From contig JBIKKP010000019.1 in the NCBI GenBank assembly GCA_044360285.1, positions 1 through 29,451 of the forward strand: a stretch of 29,451 nt of DNA. Direction: 5' to 3'. Made by a program: the position numbers and the translations under genes. Position 1 is the stretch's first letter, and each line of letters starts with the position of its first letter. The notes beneath the pieces were generated by a model. The model had not been told where the DNA came from. It saw nothing but the letters and a program-made list of their open reading frames with translations, and ran no database searches. Shown piece by piece: positions 1-7,011 of the stretch. This DNA is from UBA2645 sp044360285 (lineage in GTDB: Bacteria > Pseudomonadota > Alphaproteobacteria > Rickettsiales > UBA1997).

Positions 1-427
1 TTTCAAGAACCAATTTCTCTTTTTTGTTATACCCAACTTCAGTGTCAGCAAGACGCTCTTCGATTTTTTTCAAAGTTTTGATTGATTGCGAAACTGTTTT
101 CCAGTTGGTCAACATGCCGCCAAGCCAGCGGAAGTTTACATAGTATTGGCCGCATCTTGTTGCTGCTTCGGCGATTGGTTCGATTGCTTGTTTCTTGGTT
201 GCAACGAACAAAATTCTGCCGTTATTTTTAGCGATTTCTTTAACGGTTTTTAGTGCGTTGTGAAGATTTTCAGCGGTTTTGTTGAGATCGATGATGCTTA
301 CACCGTTGCGGCTGGTGTGGATGTATTTAGCCATTTTCGGATTACGACGCATGGTCTTGTGGCCGAAGTGTGCGCCCGCTTCAAGGAGCTGACGAATGGT
401 AAAAGAAGGTAGTTCTGTTTTAGACAT
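1..427 (-). CDS. rpsB: 30S ribosomal protein S2, N-terminal part (cut by window edge)
   Basis: The minus strand from the ATG at 427-425 encodes an uninterrupted 142-codon N-terminus of ribosomal protein S2, a small-subunit protein that binds late and helps hold S1. The frame opens MSKTELPSFTIRQLLEAGAH and continues with the family's FGHKTMRRNPKMAKYI, the IIDLNKT stretch and FRWLGGMLTNWKTV. S2 proteins are about 240-300 residues, so roughly half is missing beyond the left edge. In most bacteria tsf follows rpsB, and here it would also lie beyond the edge. No strong Shine-Dalgarno precedes the ATG, and the leader is A/T rich with a 12-bp palindrome at 534-545. Identification is by motif recognition and is secure. 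Confidence 0.95.
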   Translation of the reverse strand, partial: MSKTELPSFTIRQLLEAGAHFGHKTMRRNPKMAKYIHTSRNGVSIIDLNKTAENLHNALKTVKEIAKNNGRILFVATKKQAIEPIAEAATRCGQYYVNFRWLGGMLTNWKTVSQSIKTLKKIEERLADTEVGYNKKEKLVLE

Positions 428-533
428 GTTTTTTAGTTTTTTTGGTTAGGTACCAAACAACAGCAAAACGGCCTCAAGCATTGATAAACAAGGCTAGAAG
501 TCGCACCAAAATGCAAATGTTGTTTGTGAAATC

Positions 534-545
534 TTCTTGCAAGAA
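534..545. repeat. 12-bp perfect palindrome in the rpsB leader
   Basis: TTCTTGCAAGAA is its own reverse complement. It lies about 107 bp upstream of the rpsB start codon, between rpsB and the small membrane protein gene. It could be an operator, or chance in AT-rich DNA. No promoter hexamers could be placed with confidence around it. Confidence 0.3.
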
Positions 546-594
546 ACTGCAAAAAGGGTCGCGCTTTCTAGAAACACAAAAGTAAAGCTCAAGC

Positions 595-861
595 CTATTT
601 GTTAGAAAAAGCCATCACAATTAAGGTCAAAATCGCCAAAATTAAACTCATGTAAAGAACGATGACGAAGCAGCGATTTTCTAGGGAGAACGGACTTAAT
701 TTTTTTGGTGTAGTAGATTTTTCACCAACAACTTTTTCGCCCTCAATATCATTTTTTTTCGTCGCAAGTTTTAGAAAAATTCTATCCACAACGTAAATCC
801 AAAAAAGATAAACAATGATGGGAGTAAGCGCTGGCCAGATTTTTAGGAAAAATTTTAGCAT
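595..861 (-). CDS. Small membrane protein with two predicted helices, unknown function
   Basis: This 88-residue protein starts MLKFFLKIWPALTPIIVYLF. It shows two hydrophobic segments, about residues 8-27 and 63-85, joined by a charged Lys/Glu-rich loop, so it is probably an inner-membrane protein with a short hydrophilic linker. The frame stays open upstream to an ATG at 990, but that start would overlap the divergent hisA gene by 56 bp and adds residues without membrane character. I therefore prefer the ATG at 861. It is divergent from hisA and faces the same way as rpsB. I do not recognise a family. Two-helix proteins of this size are common unassigned ORFs in alphaproteobacteria. Confidence 0.6.
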   Translation of the reverse strand: MLKFFLKIWPALTPIIVYLFWIYVVDRIFLKLATKKNDIEGEKVVGEKSTTPKKLSPFSLENRCFVIVLYMSLILAILTLIVMAFSNK

Positions 862-934
862 TTCAAATTCGTATTTTTGTTCGTAGGTTTTTTGAAGTAA
901 GTGCAAAAAATCCAAAACCTCAACTTCTAATTCA

Positions 935-1651
935 ATGATAATCTTCCCCGCCATCGATCTTAAATTGGGCAAGTGCGTACGCCTTTTCAAAGGTGATATG
1001 AATCAGGCAACAATTTTTAACAGCAGTCCAAAAAATCAGGCGCTGGAATTTGAAAAAGCTGGTTTCAAATTTTTGCACATAGTCGATTTAGACGCTGCTG
1101 TAAGCGGTTCCACAGCTAATGAGGAATCCGTAAAAGAAATTTTATCAGCGATAAAAATTCCCGCACAACTTGGTGGCGGAATTCGTTCAATTGCCGCAAT
1201 TGAAAAGTGGCTCAATCTTGGTTTAAACCGTGTCATTCTTGGCACTGCCGCTGCAAAAAATCCTGAACTTGTCAAAGAAGCTTGCCAAAAATTTCCCCAA
1301 AAAATTGTTGTTGGAATTGATGCAAAAGATGGTTTTGTGGCAACTCAAGGCTGGGTTGAAACCAGTAATATCAAGACTTTAGAACTGGCTAAAAAATTTG
1401 AAGATTGCGGCGTTGCTGCAATAATTTACACCGACATCTCACGCGACGGAACCCTGAGCGGAGTGGATTTAGACGGCACAAAAAACCTTGCTCAAAATCT
1501 TTCAATTCCGGTGATTGCTTCTGGTGGCATCGCCAACCTCGATGATATTTTGCAAGTGAAGGCCTTGGAAAAATATGGCGTAAGCGGCGTCATTGTTGGC
1601 CGCGCACTTTATGACAAGAAAATTACAGCTGAAGACTTAATTGGTTTTTAA
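935..1651 (+). CDS. hisA: Phosphoribosylformimino-5-aminoimidazole carboxamide ribotide isomerase
   Basis: HisA is a cytoplasmic TIM-barrel isomerase that performs an Amadori rearrangement of ProFAR to PRFAR in histidine synthesis. The 238-residue length is normal. The N-terminus MIIFPAIDLKLGKCVRL contains the general-base Asp8. The second catalytic aspartate is expected at Asp129 in VVGIDAKDG. The phosphate-binding glycine motifs GGGIRS (about 81-85) and VIVGRALY near the C-terminus are intact. It is monocistronic here: no hisB, hisH, hisF or hisIE is adjacent, although hisA normally sits in such a cluster. It is divergent from the small membrane protein gene. HisF is the main look-alike, but the length and the start motif favour HisA. 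Confidence 0.93.
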   Translation: MIIFPAIDLKLGKCVRLFKGDMNQATIFNSSPKNQALEFEKAGFKFLHIVDLDAAVSGSTANEESVKEILSAIKIPAQLGGGIRSIAAIEKWLNLGLNRVILGTAAAKNPELVKEACQKFPQKIVVGIDAKDGFVATQGWVETSNIKTLELAKKFEDCGVAAIIYTDISRDGTLSGVDLDGTKNLAQNLSIPVIASGGIANLDDILQVKALEKYGVSGVIVGRALYDKKITAEDLIGF

Positions 1652-1723
1652 CCGACACAAAATCAAAAACTCTGCAAAAAAACTAAGGAAAACATAGATA
1701 AAGAGTTTATCGGTTTTTAACCG
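1643..1723 (+). repeat. Duplicated GGTTTTTAACC hairpin at and after the hisA stop
   Basis: GGTTTTTAACC occurs at 1643-1653, overlapping the hisA stop codon, and again within the perfect inverted repeat CGGTTTTTAACCG at 1711-1723. The bases after each copy are also alike (CGAxxCAAAAxCA, then an A-rich run ending in AAACT), so the segment looks like an old tandem duplication of about 68 bp. The hairpins are short and have no T-tract, so a terminator role is not convincing. Confidence 0.5.
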
Positions 1724-1770
1724 AAGCAAAACCAGAAAAAATTCTTAAAAAAACTCTTCAAACAAAAATT

Positions 1771-2490
1771 ATGAAAAAAACTTTAACCGCTTTAACCGCT
1801 GCATTTTTGTCGGCTTTATTTTTTACAAACTCGTCTTTTGCAAAAACAGAAGGAAGTTATTTGGGCGCGGATTTTATTCGAACAGACATTGTGGTTAAAA
1901 GCCATGGCACAGTTGAACCTTATGGTGACCGATCCTTCCGCGATACTCACTTAAATTCAAAAACTCGCGACGCAAAATATGGATTTGGCTTTCACTACAA
2001 ATATGCGATAAACATCAATAATTTTTTTATCGCACCTGGCCTTTTCTATGAATCAATTGGATCAAAAAGCGAAATTAGTAAAACAAATTACAGCAATGAC
2101 GCTTCTTCAGATTTTGCCTACAGACAAACTTTAGAAATCAGAGACAGATATGGCGTGAAATTTGATATTGGGTTTGACATATCTGACAAATTTGCAACTT
2201 ACGTCCCTCTTGGATATGCCTCCACAAGCTACGAGCTAAACACAAGAGAAAGCGAACTTGCTGATTCTGCGGGACTTTCAACCAAAACAACCGAAAGAAC
2301 CTCCGGTCTCTTGTATGGACTTGGATTTTCGTTCTACCCTTCAGAAAAAATTGCAATCAATTTGGAATATAACCGATCAAAAGTTAATGCCAGAACAGGT
2401 CAAGGCGTCAGTTTTAATGGCGGCAATTCCCCTGTAAAAGCTAAAGCCAATTTAGATATCATAAAACTTGGGGCTTCTTACAAGTTCTAA
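1771..2490 (+). CDS. Outer-membrane beta-barrel protein (OmpW/opacity-porin type)
   Basis: This 239-residue protein has a clear Sec signal peptide: basic MKK, a hydrophobic core to about residue 20, and likely cleavage after SSFA at residue 24. The mature part shows alternating amphipathic strands rich in Tyr, Gly and Asn, such as KYGFGFHYKYAININNFFIA, and ends in LGASYKF. A terminal Phe after an aromatic-alternating strand is the usual recognition signal for the BAM complex. Length and pattern fit an eight-stranded barrel of the outer-membrane beta-barrel superfamily, as in surface antigens of Rickettsiales. The gene has its own 119-bp upstream region and is followed by a strong inverted repeat at 2515-2553. 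The exact substrate or adhesion role cannot be read from the sequence. Confidence 0.8.
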   Translation: MKKTLTALTAAFLSALFFTNSSFAKTEGSYLGADFIRTDIVVKSHGTVEPYGDRSFRDTHLNSKTRDAKYGFGFHYKYAININNFFIAPGLFYESIGSKSEISKTNYSNDASSDFAYRQTLEIRDRYGVKFDIGFDISDKFATYVPLGYASTSYELNTRESELADSAGLSTKTTERTSGLLYGLGFSFYPSEKIAINLEYNRSKVNARTGQGVSFNGGNSPVKAKANLDIIKLGASYKF

Positions 2491-2514
2491 AAGCAAATCC
2501 CTAAAACAAACCCA

Positions 2515-2553
2515 TATCGCCACCTGAATTTTAAATTAATTCAGGTGGCGATA
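2515..2553. terminator. Perfect 16-bp inverted repeat after the OMP gene
   Basis: The arms 2515-2530 and 2538-2553 (core ATCGCCACCTGAATT) pair perfectly around a 7-nt loop. It lies 25 bp after the OMP stop and before gcvPA. No T-tract follows on the plus strand, so it may be a Rho-independent-like stabilising hairpin or an operator rather than a classical terminator. A direct repeat of GATACC(C)TTCAGAT at about 2550 and 2575 follows it. Confidence 0.55.
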
Positions 2554-2703
2554 CCTTCAGATGTTGATCAAGTTGATACCCTTCAGATTCCTCGCCTCAA
2601 AAACTTTTAAAATTTACAAAATTCAGAGTTGAATTTTAGCATCCTCAAAAGACGATTGGCTCATCCCTCGCCTTCCCAAGTTAAAACTTAATTCATAACT
2701 AAA

Positions 2704-3981
2704 ATGCGCTATCTGGCCTTAACCGAGAACGATCGCAAAGAGATGCTTAAAGCTATCGGTGTCTCTACAATCGATGAACTTTACGACTCAGTTCCATCAG
2801 AATTTTTGCTCAAAAAACCAATCGCAACTTTGCCAAGTCACCAAGGCGAAATCGAAGTGGAATCTGCTTTAAGCACAATGGCAAAAAAGAATCGTGCTGC
2901 TGCTGATGGTCCATTTTTCCTTGGCGCTGGTTGCTACAGACATCATATTCCAGCTGCTGTTGATCACTTAATTCAACGCTCAGAATTCCTCACTTCTTAC
3001 ACGCCTTACCAGCCAGAAATTTCGCAAGGAACTTTGGCAACAATCTTCCAGTTCCAAAGCATCATTGCGTTGCTAACTGGTATGGAAGTTGCTAATGCCT
3101 CAATGTATGACGGCGCAACCTCAATGGCCGAAAGCTGCCTCATGGCGCTTAGAATCAAGCAGGGTCGTAAGAATATCGCTACCGTTGGCCACATCCATCC
3201 TGATTACCTAGAAGTCACCAAAACTTACCTCGATTTGAATGCGGCAAAATTCGTTGAAACTATCGACGAAAGCTGTGCTGCGGTGATTGTTCAATATCCC
3301 GATTTTTACGGCGATGTTGGTAGTCTTGATGAAGTAAGAAAAAAATGCGATGCTGCTGGCGCCCTACTTGTTGTAGTCACCAACGAAATTCTTTCTCTTG
3401 GTTTACTCGAAGCGCCAAAACAAGCTGACATAGTTGTTGGCGAAGCTTCCAGCCTTGGTGTTGGTATAAATTTTGGCGGACCACTTCTTGGATTTTTTGC
3501 TACAAAAAAAGAATTTGTTCGTCAAATGCCAGGCCGCATCTGTGGTGCAACCGTTGATGCTGACGGAAAACCGGGATACGTTTTAACTCTAAACGCCCGC
3601 GAACAACATATTCGCCGCGAGAAAGCAACTTCCAACATCTGTTCAAACCAAGGATTGTGTGCAACAGCATTCACAATTCACACCTCACTTCTTGGCGAAA
3701 ATGGTTTTAAAAAACTTGCTTTGATCAATCACAGCAAGGCTTGCGAGCTTGCTGACGAACTTGCAAAAGTTAAAGGTGTGAAAATTTTGAATAAAAATTT
3801 CTTCAACGAATTCACCATCGAACTCAGTAAAGACGCAGCGGAAGTGAATAAAAAACTTCTCGCAAAAAACATCGTCGGTGGTTTTGCCACTGGAAATAAA
3901 ATGATTGTCACTGCCAGCGAATTAACCAGCGCGCAAGACATGAAAGATTTAGCAAAAGCTTTGGAGGAAATCCTGAAATAA
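2704..3981 (+). CDS. gcvPA: Glycine dehydrogenase (decarboxylating) subunit 1
   Basis: This is the N-terminal half of the split P protein of the glycine cleavage system. With GcvPB it decarboxylates glycine using PLP and passes the aminomethyl group to lipoyl-GcvH. The 425-residue length is within the family range. Seen in the sequence are the start MRYLALTENDRKEML, GPFFLGAGCYRHHIPAAVDH, TSYTPYQPEISQGTLATIFQ and YDGATSMAESCLMALR. The subunit lacks the PLP lysine, which is in GcvPB, as expected. The ATG at 2704 is the natural start and has no obvious strong Shine-Dalgarno. No gcvT or gcvH lies directly upstream. It is separated from gcvPB by a DUF4160/DUF2442 pair, which is unusual because the two halves are normally adjacent. 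Confidence 0.95.
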   Translation: MRYLALTENDRKEMLKAIGVSTIDELYDSVPSEFLLKKPIATLPSHQGEIEVESALSTMAKKNRAAADGPFFLGAGCYRHHIPAAVDHLIQRSEFLTSYTPYQPEISQGTLATIFQFQSIIALLTGMEVANASMYDGATSMAESCLMALRIKQGRKNIATVGHIHPDYLEVTKTYLDLNAAKFVETIDESCAAVIVQYPDFYGDVGSLDEVRKKCDAAGALLVVVTNEILSLGLLEAPKQADIVVGEASSLGVGINFGGPLLGFFATKKEFVRQMPGRICGATVDADGKPGYVLTLNAREQHIRREKATSNICSNQGLCATAFTIHTSLLGENGFKKLALINHSKACELADELAKVKGVKILNKNFFNEFTIELSKDAAEVNKKLLAKNIVGGFATGNKMIVTASELTSAQDMKDLAKALEEILK

Positions 3982-4025
3982 AACCCAAAAAATCACACCA
4001 TCCAATAAACCCAAACACACCACAA

Positions 4026-4283
4026 ATGCCCGAAATAAGCCGCTTCCTTGGGATCGTGATCTCAATGTATTACGACGAACATAACCCACCGCACTTCCAC
4101 GCAAAGTACGGTGAATTTAAAATTTCTATCGAAATCAATTCTGGCGTAGTGATAGGAAAATTTCCCAAAAGAGCCCTGCGTGCAGTGCTAGATTGGTACG
4201 ACCTTCACAAAGAAGAATTGATGCAAGATTGGCACTTAGCCGCAAGTGACAAAACTTTAAATCAAATAGAACCATTGGAGTAA
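4026..4283 (+). CDS. DUF4160 domain protein (possible toxin-antitoxin-like partner)
   Basis: This 85-residue cytoplasmic protein carries the DUF4160 hallmark YYDEHNPPHFHAKYGE near residues 16-32, followed by a KRALRAVLDWYDLHKEEL helix. The family has no established biochemical function. It is very often encoded next to DUF2442, and the pair has been proposed to behave like a toxin-antitoxin module; that is family knowledge, not something shown here. The gene lies 44 bp after gcvPA and 4 bp before the DUF2442 gene. The His/Pro-rich motif is intact, so the gene is probably not decaying. Confidence 0.88.
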   Translation: MPEISRFLGIVISMYYDEHNPPHFHAKYGEFKISIEINSGVVIGKFPKRALRAVLDWYDLHKEELMQDWHLAASDKTLNQIEPLE

Positions 4284-4287
4284 ACCT

Positions 4288-4548
4288 ATGTTTGAATCCG
4301 TAATAGATGCAAAGCACATCAGCGGCTACAAAGTCTGGATCGCCTTTAACAACGGAAAGAAAGGCGAAATCGATTTGACCGAAAGATTAAAAAATAGAGG
4401 CGGCGTTTTTGAACCTTTACATGATTTGAACTATTTTAAAAATTTCAAAATCGAAAATGACACATTGTCTTGGGAGAACGGCGCTGACATTGCTCCCGAA
4501 AGACTTTACGAATTACTAATTCAGCAAAATAAAAAACTAAAAAAGTAA
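4288..4548 (+). CDS. DUF2442 domain protein
   Basis: This 86-residue protein matches the DUF2442 pattern: an N-terminal strand pair (VWIAFNNGKKGEIDLTERL), then GGVFEPLHDLNYFKNFKI and the diagnostic TLSWENGADIAPERLYELL. DUF2442 proteins are small and cytoplasmic, usually paired with DUF4160, and suggested as the antitoxin-like member, with no proven mechanism known to me. The start follows the DUF4160 stop by 4 bp and the stop lies 2 bp before the gcvPB start, so translation of gcvPB may depend on ribosomes finishing this gene. The last residues (QQNKKLKK) form a short basic tail. Confidence 0.88.
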   Translation: MFESVIDAKHISGYKVWIAFNNGKKGEIDLTERLKNRGGVFEPLHDLNYFKNFKIENDTLSWENGADIAPERLYELLIQQNKKLKK

Positions 4549-4550
4549 AA

Positions 4551-6047
4551 ATGACCTTCACTCCAAAAGAAATCGGCGGGCTTCGCCTTGAAACTGAACT
4601 TCTCATCAACCAGTCGCGCCCAGGCGCTTGTGGTGTTGATTTGCCGGAAGTTAAGAATTTTGCGCTACGCACTGGCCAAAAAAATCGTGAAAAAATTGGT
4701 CTTGCCGAGGTAAACGAACCGCAAGTAATTCGCCATTTCGTGCGTTTGTCGAATCAGAATTATTCAATCGATGCCGGTTTCTATCCGCTTGGCTCTTGCA
4801 CAATGAAGCACAATCCGCGCCTCAACGAAAAAGTCGCACGCTTGCCAGGCTTTGCCAACATCCACCCGCTGCAAGATGAATCAACCGTGCAAGGCGCTTT
4901 GGAATTGATGTATAATTTGCAACATTGGCTTGGAACCTTGACTGGCTTAACTGGCGTTTCACTTGCTCCAGCAGCAGGTGCGCAAGGCGAACTTGCTGGC
5001 ATGCTGGTGATTCGTAAGGCTCACGAGAAAAAAGGCGAATTGCACAAACGTAGAATCGTTTTAATTCCAGATTCAGCACACGGCACCAACCCAGCAACGG
5101 CAGCTATTTGCGGCTTCGAGATCAAAGTTATTCCTTCAAATAAAGACGGACTAATTGATCTAGAAATTTTCAGAAAATTGATCGCCGAACATGGCGAATC
5201 AATTGCAGGAACAATGATCACTAACCCAAATACCTGCGGAAAATTTGAAAAAGACATCGTTGAAATCTCGCGCCTAATTCACTCGGTTGGCGCTTATTTT
5301 TATTGCGACGGCGCAAACTATAACGCCATCGTTGGCAAAGTGCGCCCTGCTGATGTTGGTGTTGATGTTATGCACTTCAATTTGCACAAAACTTTCTCAA
5401 CTCCGCATGGCGGCGGCGGACCTGGTTCTGGACCAATTGCTGTGCGCGCGGAACTTGCTGAATTTTTGCCAACTCCGCATGTCATAAAAGAAGGCGAGAC
5501 CTACAAACTGATCGCTCCAAAAACAACTTGTGGCAAAGTTAAAGGCTTCAACGGACAATTTGGAATGCACGTTCGCGCCTTGAGCTACATGCTTTCGCAT
5601 GGTTCTGATGGTTTACAAAAAGTTGCTGAAGACGCGGTGCTTGCGGCAAATTACGTTTTAGCAAAACTTAAAGATCACTATCACGTTCCATTTGGCGGAA
5701 ACTGCATGCATGAATGTTTGCTCACCGACAAAATTCAAAAAGCACAAGGCGTTTCAACACTCGATATTGCCAAAGCTTTGGTCGAATATGGCATTCACCC
5801 AATGACCGTTTTCTTCCCGCTAGTTGTGCAAGGTGCGATGCTAATTGAGCCAACTGAGACCGAGACCAAAGAAACTATTGATCAGTTCATCGGCAGCATG
5901 CTTTTCATTGCAAAAGAAGCTGCGGAAGGTCGCGGTGAGCGCTTCCACAATTATCCGCTTTCAACTCCAAGAAGAAGGCTTGATGACGTGCGCGCTGCAA
6001 AAACGCCTGTCACAACTTGGATGCAACAGCTTTCAATAAATTCTTAG
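4551..6047 (+). CDS. gcvPB: Glycine dehydrogenase (decarboxylating) subunit 2
   Basis: This is the PLP-binding C-terminal half of the split P protein. The 498 residues include GFYPLGSCTMKHNPRLNE (about 77-93), SLAPAAGAQGELAGMLVIR, the segment DSAHGTNPATAAICGF (174-189) and the PLP-lysine motif FNLHKTFSTPHGGGGPGSGP with Lys280 as the expected Schiff-base residue. The C-terminus RFHNYPLSTPRRRLDDVRAA is typical. Length is normal for GcvPB of split systems. The ATG is 2 bp after the DUF2442 stop with only an A-rich stretch before it, suggesting translational coupling. The stop is 3 bp before the prepilin-like gene. With LipA at the right edge it indicates a working lipoyl-dependent glycine cleavage system, although gcvT and gcvH lie outside the window. 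Confidence 0.96.
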   Translation: MTFTPKEIGGLRLETELLINQSRPGACGVDLPEVKNFALRTGQKNREKIGLAEVNEPQVIRHFVRLSNQNYSIDAGFYPLGSCTMKHNPRLNEKVARLPGFANIHPLQDESTVQGALELMYNLQHWLGTLTGLTGVSLAPAAGAQGELAGMLVIRKAHEKKGELHKRRIVLIPDSAHGTNPATAAICGFEIKVIPSNKDGLIDLEIFRKLIAEHGESIAGTMITNPNTCGKFEKDIVEISRLIHSVGAYFYCDGANYNAIVGKVRPADVGVDVMHFNLHKTFSTPHGGGGPGSGPIAVRAELAEFLPTPHVIKEGETYKLIAPKTTCGKVKGFNGQFGMHVRALSYMLSHGSDGLQKVAEDAVLAANYVLAKLKDHYHVPFGGNCMHECLLTDKIQKAQGVSTLDIAKALVEYGIHPMTVFFPLVVQGAMLIEPTETETKETIDQFIGSMLFIAKEAAEGRGERFHNYPLSTPRRRLDDVRAAKTPVTTWMQQLSINS

Positions 6048-6050
6048 TGC

Positions 6051-6935
6051 ATGAAAAAATCTTCTGCCTTCACGATTATCGAACTCTCTGCAGTTCTGGT
6101 GGTAATTGGCATCCTAATTCTAGGAATCACCAAAGGCGTAAGCCTAGTTGAAGGCAGCAGAATCAAAAGTGCACAGAGTTTCACCATCAAGTCGCCAGTC
6201 GCCGATACGGAAGGCCTAATTGCCTGGTACGAATCATCGATGAAAGAAAGTTTTAAAGAAGGCGAAGCGCTTGATGGCACGCAAATTTCTGAGTGGCGCG
6301 ACATCAGCCCGTCATCAATTGTTGCACAAAGAAATAAACTCACTCGCACCGCTTCCAGCGCTGTCACCTACAGGTTTGACGGCATCAATAAAACTCCAAG
6401 CGTGCAATTTAGTGGCGCAACTACAGCAAAAATTTCACTCTCTGCTTTTTATCAAGGCAACTTGTCGCAAGCCACGGTAATTCTGGTTTTTCGACCAAAT
6501 TCTGCAGTTTTAGCTAGCACAATTTTTGACGGAAATTCTGCGACAACTTCCGTTGCACTTGATCCAACTTTTGTGACGCTAAATGCTGGAAGCAGCGCTA
6601 CAACTGGCACCTCAAACAATGCCGCCGCAATTTCTTCTGGCGGAAATTATGTTCTTGGCGCCTACTTAAACGGTGATCAAGCGCAAGTTTTCATCAACAA
6701 CACCGACACAAGAATTGGTGTTGATACTTCCGACAATGATCCAAGCGGCTTACTTTCAATTGGCAACAACGCGGTTAGCGGCATAAATATCGGCGCAAAT
6801 GCTGGCTCATCTTCTGCCTTTAATGGCCTGATTTCAGAAGTAATTATTTTTAACCGACCGCTCAAACTACAAGAGCGCAAGGACATCTTCCGTTATCTTG
6901 CAAAAAAATATAACATCGCTGTTAGCGGAATTTAA
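6051..6935 (+). CDS. Type IV prepilin-like protein with a LamG-type C-terminal domain
   Basis: The N-terminus carries a class III signal: a short basic leader MKKSSA, cleavage expected between Ala6 and Phe7, Glu11 as the +5 glutamate, and a hydrophobic helix to about residue 28. This is the signature processed by prepilin peptidase. After a linker, residues 54-290 contain GLIAWYESS, WRDISPSS, repeated Ser/Thr/Gly strands, NNTDTRIGVDTSDNDP and FNGLISEVIIFNRPLKLQER, the usual layout of a concanavalin A-like/LamG sandwich. It is 3 bp downstream of gcvPB and so in its transcription unit. It could be a minor pilin, pseudopilin or surface adhesin. No other pilus gene is in the window. Confidence 0.8.
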   Translation: MKKSSAFTIIELSAVLVVIGILILGITKGVSLVEGSRIKSAQSFTIKSPVADTEGLIAWYESSMKESFKEGEALDGTQISEWRDISPSSIVAQRNKLTRTASSAVTYRFDGINKTPSVQFSGATTAKISLSAFYQGNLSQATVILVFRPNSAVLASTIFDGNSATTSVALDPTFVTLNAGSSATTGTSNNAAAISSGGNYVLGAYLNGDQAQVFINNTDTRIGVDTSDNDPSGLLSIGNNAVSGINIGANAGSSSAFNGLISEVIIFNRPLKLQERKDIFRYLAKKYNIAVSGI

Positions 6936-7011
6936 TGATCTCTCAAACTTGAAAAAACGTAAAGAAAACCCATCTGGCAAAACCGAAATTCTTGCCAACA
7001 AAGAGAAAAAA

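Noticed and set aside
2491..2703. Glycine riboswitch in front of gcvPA
   Set aside because: I looked for the paired glycine-aptamer cores and saw none; only an inverted repeat and short direct repeats are present.
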